Origin: Poronia punctata
Lineage: Eukaryota > Ascomycota > Sordariomycetes > Xylariales > Xylariaceae
Direction: 5' to 3'
NCBI GenBank assembly: GCA_022579005.1
Contig: MU401649.1
Span: 1-64,000, forward strand
DNA: 64,000 bases
The notes under the pieces are model-generated. The model saw only the letters and a program-made list of their open reading frames with translations. It was not told the DNA's origin and did not search any database. How positions within the stretch are numbered: position 1 is the first letter of the stretch; each line of letters opens with the position of its first letter. This document shows positions 61,570-64,000 of the stretch, piece by piece. The translations under genes and the position numbers were made by a program.

Positions 61570-63799
61570 TTACTGAGAGTAGAAAACTCCAGCCGGTGGG
61601 GGGTAGTAAAAGGCATCGGGGCTAGGAGTGACCATGTCGGTCATCCCGACGCCAGGCATAGGGTAGCTTTGTGAAGCGGGATAGGGATAAGGAGCCATCG
61701 GGGGCAGCTGCGAGGCGTCATAATAGTATACCATTCCATTGACCTCTTGTGCAACAAGGTTCGAGTTCTGCGAAGTCTGTCCCGTGGGTTGAGGCTGAGC
61801 GTTTGTCATCTCGGGTGGCGGCTGCTGCTGGCCCGGCTGTAATCCCGGACCATATCCCGCCGTGCTTGGTGCCACCGAGCCTCCGGGGTATGGAGGTGGC
61901 GGGTAATAATAACCTTGCTGGGCTGGCATCATGGTCGGGTAGGGCGAGTAATAGCCTTGTTGCGGGAAGTGGTTCGGCTGGAACGGAGCAGCATGAATAG
62001 CACGCTCGGGGATCTGCGACAGGGGCGTGCCGGTGGAGTGCTGTGATGGGTAAGACGGGTGGCGCGCGTGGCTGTCTTGGCCGAAACCGTTGGATACCTG
62101 GACGGGGACTTGCTGGTGGAACGCTTGATGGTATGGCTGCGACGAGTTCTCCTGCTTTCCCGGCGACTCGATAGTGGCGACTGACACGGTTTTCTGCGGA
62201 CGCGGCTGATGCATTGGGATGGAGGCGGTGCGGTTTTCCAAAAACTGAGGTTTGGGCGGGAGCGGGTGCACCTGAGCTTGAGCTTGGGCTTGGGCCTGTG
62301 CTTGGGGCCGCGTTCGCTCGTTGAGAGCTGCTTGCGGGGCGTATCCCGACATGGCGCCTGGGGCTTCGCTAGTAAAGGGCGGTCTCTGATCATGGCGACT
62401 CTGCGGGGGCAGCCTGACGACTGGTCGAGCCGTGTCATATGGGAGCGGAGGGCGAGACACCACAGAGCCAGTCGGTGAGGCAAAGTCCCTTCCCAACTCC
62501 GGGGCGATGGACGATCGGCGGCTGAGAGCAACGCTGGGCGAATAGGCGCTCCCGCCGTAAGCACTGCCCCCAAATACGCTCGTTCTCCTGGAAAAGCCGC
62601 CCACCGATCCTAGTCCAGATCTCGGTTTGCCGCGCAGTCGTTGGTTTGGCCGCATGGCTCGGGGGATGAATATGAAAGACCGATCTATAGCCGGGAAGAC
62701 GTAACGATGCGGCGAGTCAGGCAAAGAGATGCGGACAGGCTTATCACGCCTGAGGGGCGGCCTGTGGTCGGGCAGCTTGGTATACTGCCTGATAGGTACG
62801 CCGGAAAAGAGGATATGTTCCTTCAAGCCGGGGAAGAAGACGCGAATCTGAACGTTGCCCAAGAGCTTCTCCGTCGACATCTTTCGGTTGATTGGCGTCG
62901 AGCTTTGGGGACACGTCGGAATGAAGCCATTGCCGTTAGGAGGGCCGTTGTCGGCCAGGGCATATGTAGATCGGGGCTGTCGAGGGGGTAGAGGTTGCGC
63001 GACGGTCTCGTGCATGTCATGGGTCCAAGGAGCACTTATCGTTGGGTCCGCCGGGTTACGGACCGGATAGCTGAGGCGGTCAGTACTTGAGCAGAGCTGG
63101 ATGAATTTGATAGGGTGCTACTTACTTGGCGGGGGCGAAAGGACCACCGAAGGCACGGCCTCTTCCCCGAGCAGACCGGCCGAATGGTCGGAACCCGTTT
63201 GCAGATGGCCCAGCATGTCTGTGATCATGCATGAAGAAATTTCCTCGGTTAGGAACAAAAGCTGGATCTTCATCTCGCTTGCGTCTGTACTCTTCATGCT
63301 CGTTGCGGCGTTTGTCCGGAGCGGCTTCGGCACCATCCCGGCCTGGAGCCGAAGCTGCACTCGAGCTGACGACGATAGGTACCGCAGCCTTTGCAGGCGA
63401 TCTTGGGCCGTCTTCAAACTCGACCTCTTGCACAGGTGCTGTCTTGTCTTGAATGGTTAGTCCATTCAGCATGAACTCGGTATCGGTGACCATATCGTTG
63501 CTCGACTTGGAGTGCTTGGGAATGGCGCCACCCGAAGGTTTAGAAGAGGCTTTCCTAGTGCCATTCGTGCTTGCCCTGCGGCCAACGGACTTCTTGATCG
63601 CCGGGGCCGTGGGCGAGGCGTCTTCGAGATTGCTCGTATCACTATCGTCGGCAGCGTCGATATCTTCGGATGCCAATGAACCATCGCTAAGCGAGTCCTC
63701 TTCGATATCCAACTGATCGGGGCCGCCTTCATCTTCGCCTTCGTCCTCCACGCGGCGACGATGGCCGATTAACTTTCTTCGTCGAACAGGGCCCGCCAT
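61570..63799 (-). CDS. Barentsz/CASC3 (MLN51)-like exon junction complex protein
   Basis: RNA-binding exon junction complex factor that contacts eIF4A3. Exons 63799-63126 and 63070-61570 join in frame (APANYPVRNPAD) to 724 residues. Residues 1-60 are acidic (DEGEDEGGPDQLDIEEDS) after a basic start. The Btz domain is at about residues 165-245: NEHEEYRRKRDEDPAFVP, then NRGNFFMHDHRHAGPSANGF, and after the junction SAPWTHDMHE, matching the two eIF4A3-binding segments of the family. The remaining ~470 residues are low complexity: Pro, Gln, Tyr and Ser rich, an (AQ)n run near residue 475, and YYYPPPPYPGG-like stretches, typical of an assembly-prone tail. The start ATG at 63799 begins MAGPVRRRKLIGHRRR. 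Confidence 0.9.
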
Positions 63800-64000
63800 A
63801 TTGTCGAGGCGGATCGCAAAGGGAAACGGTGCGCGGCAAGGTCTCCTCGACAGTAAACAGTAGACAGGTTAACGCCTCAGACGCAGAGAGGTCGAGTGGG
63901 ATTAAAACGTCTGCGCCGGGGCGATAGGGATATCGGGGTCACACGTCTTATTCGTTATGCAAGATGCAGTAAAACAATCGGGAACAAGGTGTAGCTAACG
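63800..64000. promoter_or_regulatory. Upstream region of the Barentsz-like gene
   Basis: Leader and proximal promoter of the last gene, cut by the window edge. No specific element is recognised. Confidence 0.4.

Overview
The window is nuclear DNA of a filamentous ascomycete, most likely a sordariomycete. The evidence is short GT-AG introns (mostly 55-115 nt) with CTAAC/CTGAC-like branch sites, about 19 protein genes spaced roughly 1 kb apart, fungal-type proteins (Zn2Cys6 factor, Tom70, Ssn3/Cdk8, Sgf29, Arp2, Rib1), and a C-to-T degraded AT block of the kind left by repeat-induced point mutation (RIP). The order or genus cannot be fixed from sequence alone. Exons were joined by hand from splice sites with reading-frame checks; every multi-exon model below sums to an intact frame.

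Layout. 1-4975 is an extremely AT-rich, gene-free block, a presumed RIP-destroyed repeat. 4976-11888 is normal-composition DNA, rich in microsatellites and without a recognisable gene, upstream of a Zn2Cys6 factor (11889-13641, +). Next come complex I subunit NDUFB7/B18 (15561-16047, +), a very large acidic coilin-like/DUF7357-like protein (16678-21817, -), a 5'-nucleotidase-type metallophosphoesterase (22571-25180, -), a MetE/UROD-like protein (25934-27390, -), a tRNA-like Pol III gene (28615-28738, -), an aldo/keto reductase (28877-30145, -) and mannose-6-phosphate isomerase (31882-33411, -).

Two non-autonomous DNA transposons sit around the isomerase gene. A 795-bp element (30805-31599) has 33-bp terminal inverted repeats and a 5-bp target duplication, and encloses 59-bp and 16-bp tandem repeats. 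A 1.18-kb TA-flanked element (34010-35187) has ~47-bp terminal inverted repeats.

The right half is housekeeping: SGF29 (36397-37355, +), an ARF6-class GTPase (38836-39604, +), CDK8/Ssn3 (40982-42813, -), Arp2 (44537-45874, -), an Asp/Glu/hydantoin racemase (46830-47837, +), an MFS sugar transporter (47934-49602, -), GTP cyclohydrolase II (50656-51993, +), an EamA-type transporter (52862-54244, -), aminodeoxychorismate lyase-like (55465-56345, -), Tom70 (57442-59573, +) and a Barentsz/CASC3-like protein (61570-63799, -).

No operon-like or biosynthetic cluster logic is visible; neighbours are functionally unrelated. Themes are nuclear RNA and transcription (coilin-like, SGF29, CDK8, Btz), actin and membrane traffic (Arp2, ARF6), mitochondria (NDUFB7, Tom70) and cofactor synthesis (Rib1, Abz2-like). 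The points most worth a second look are the coilin-like protein, the two inverted-repeat elements, the unusual context pattern in the AT block, and a possible alternative C-terminal exon of the Zn2Cys6 factor.
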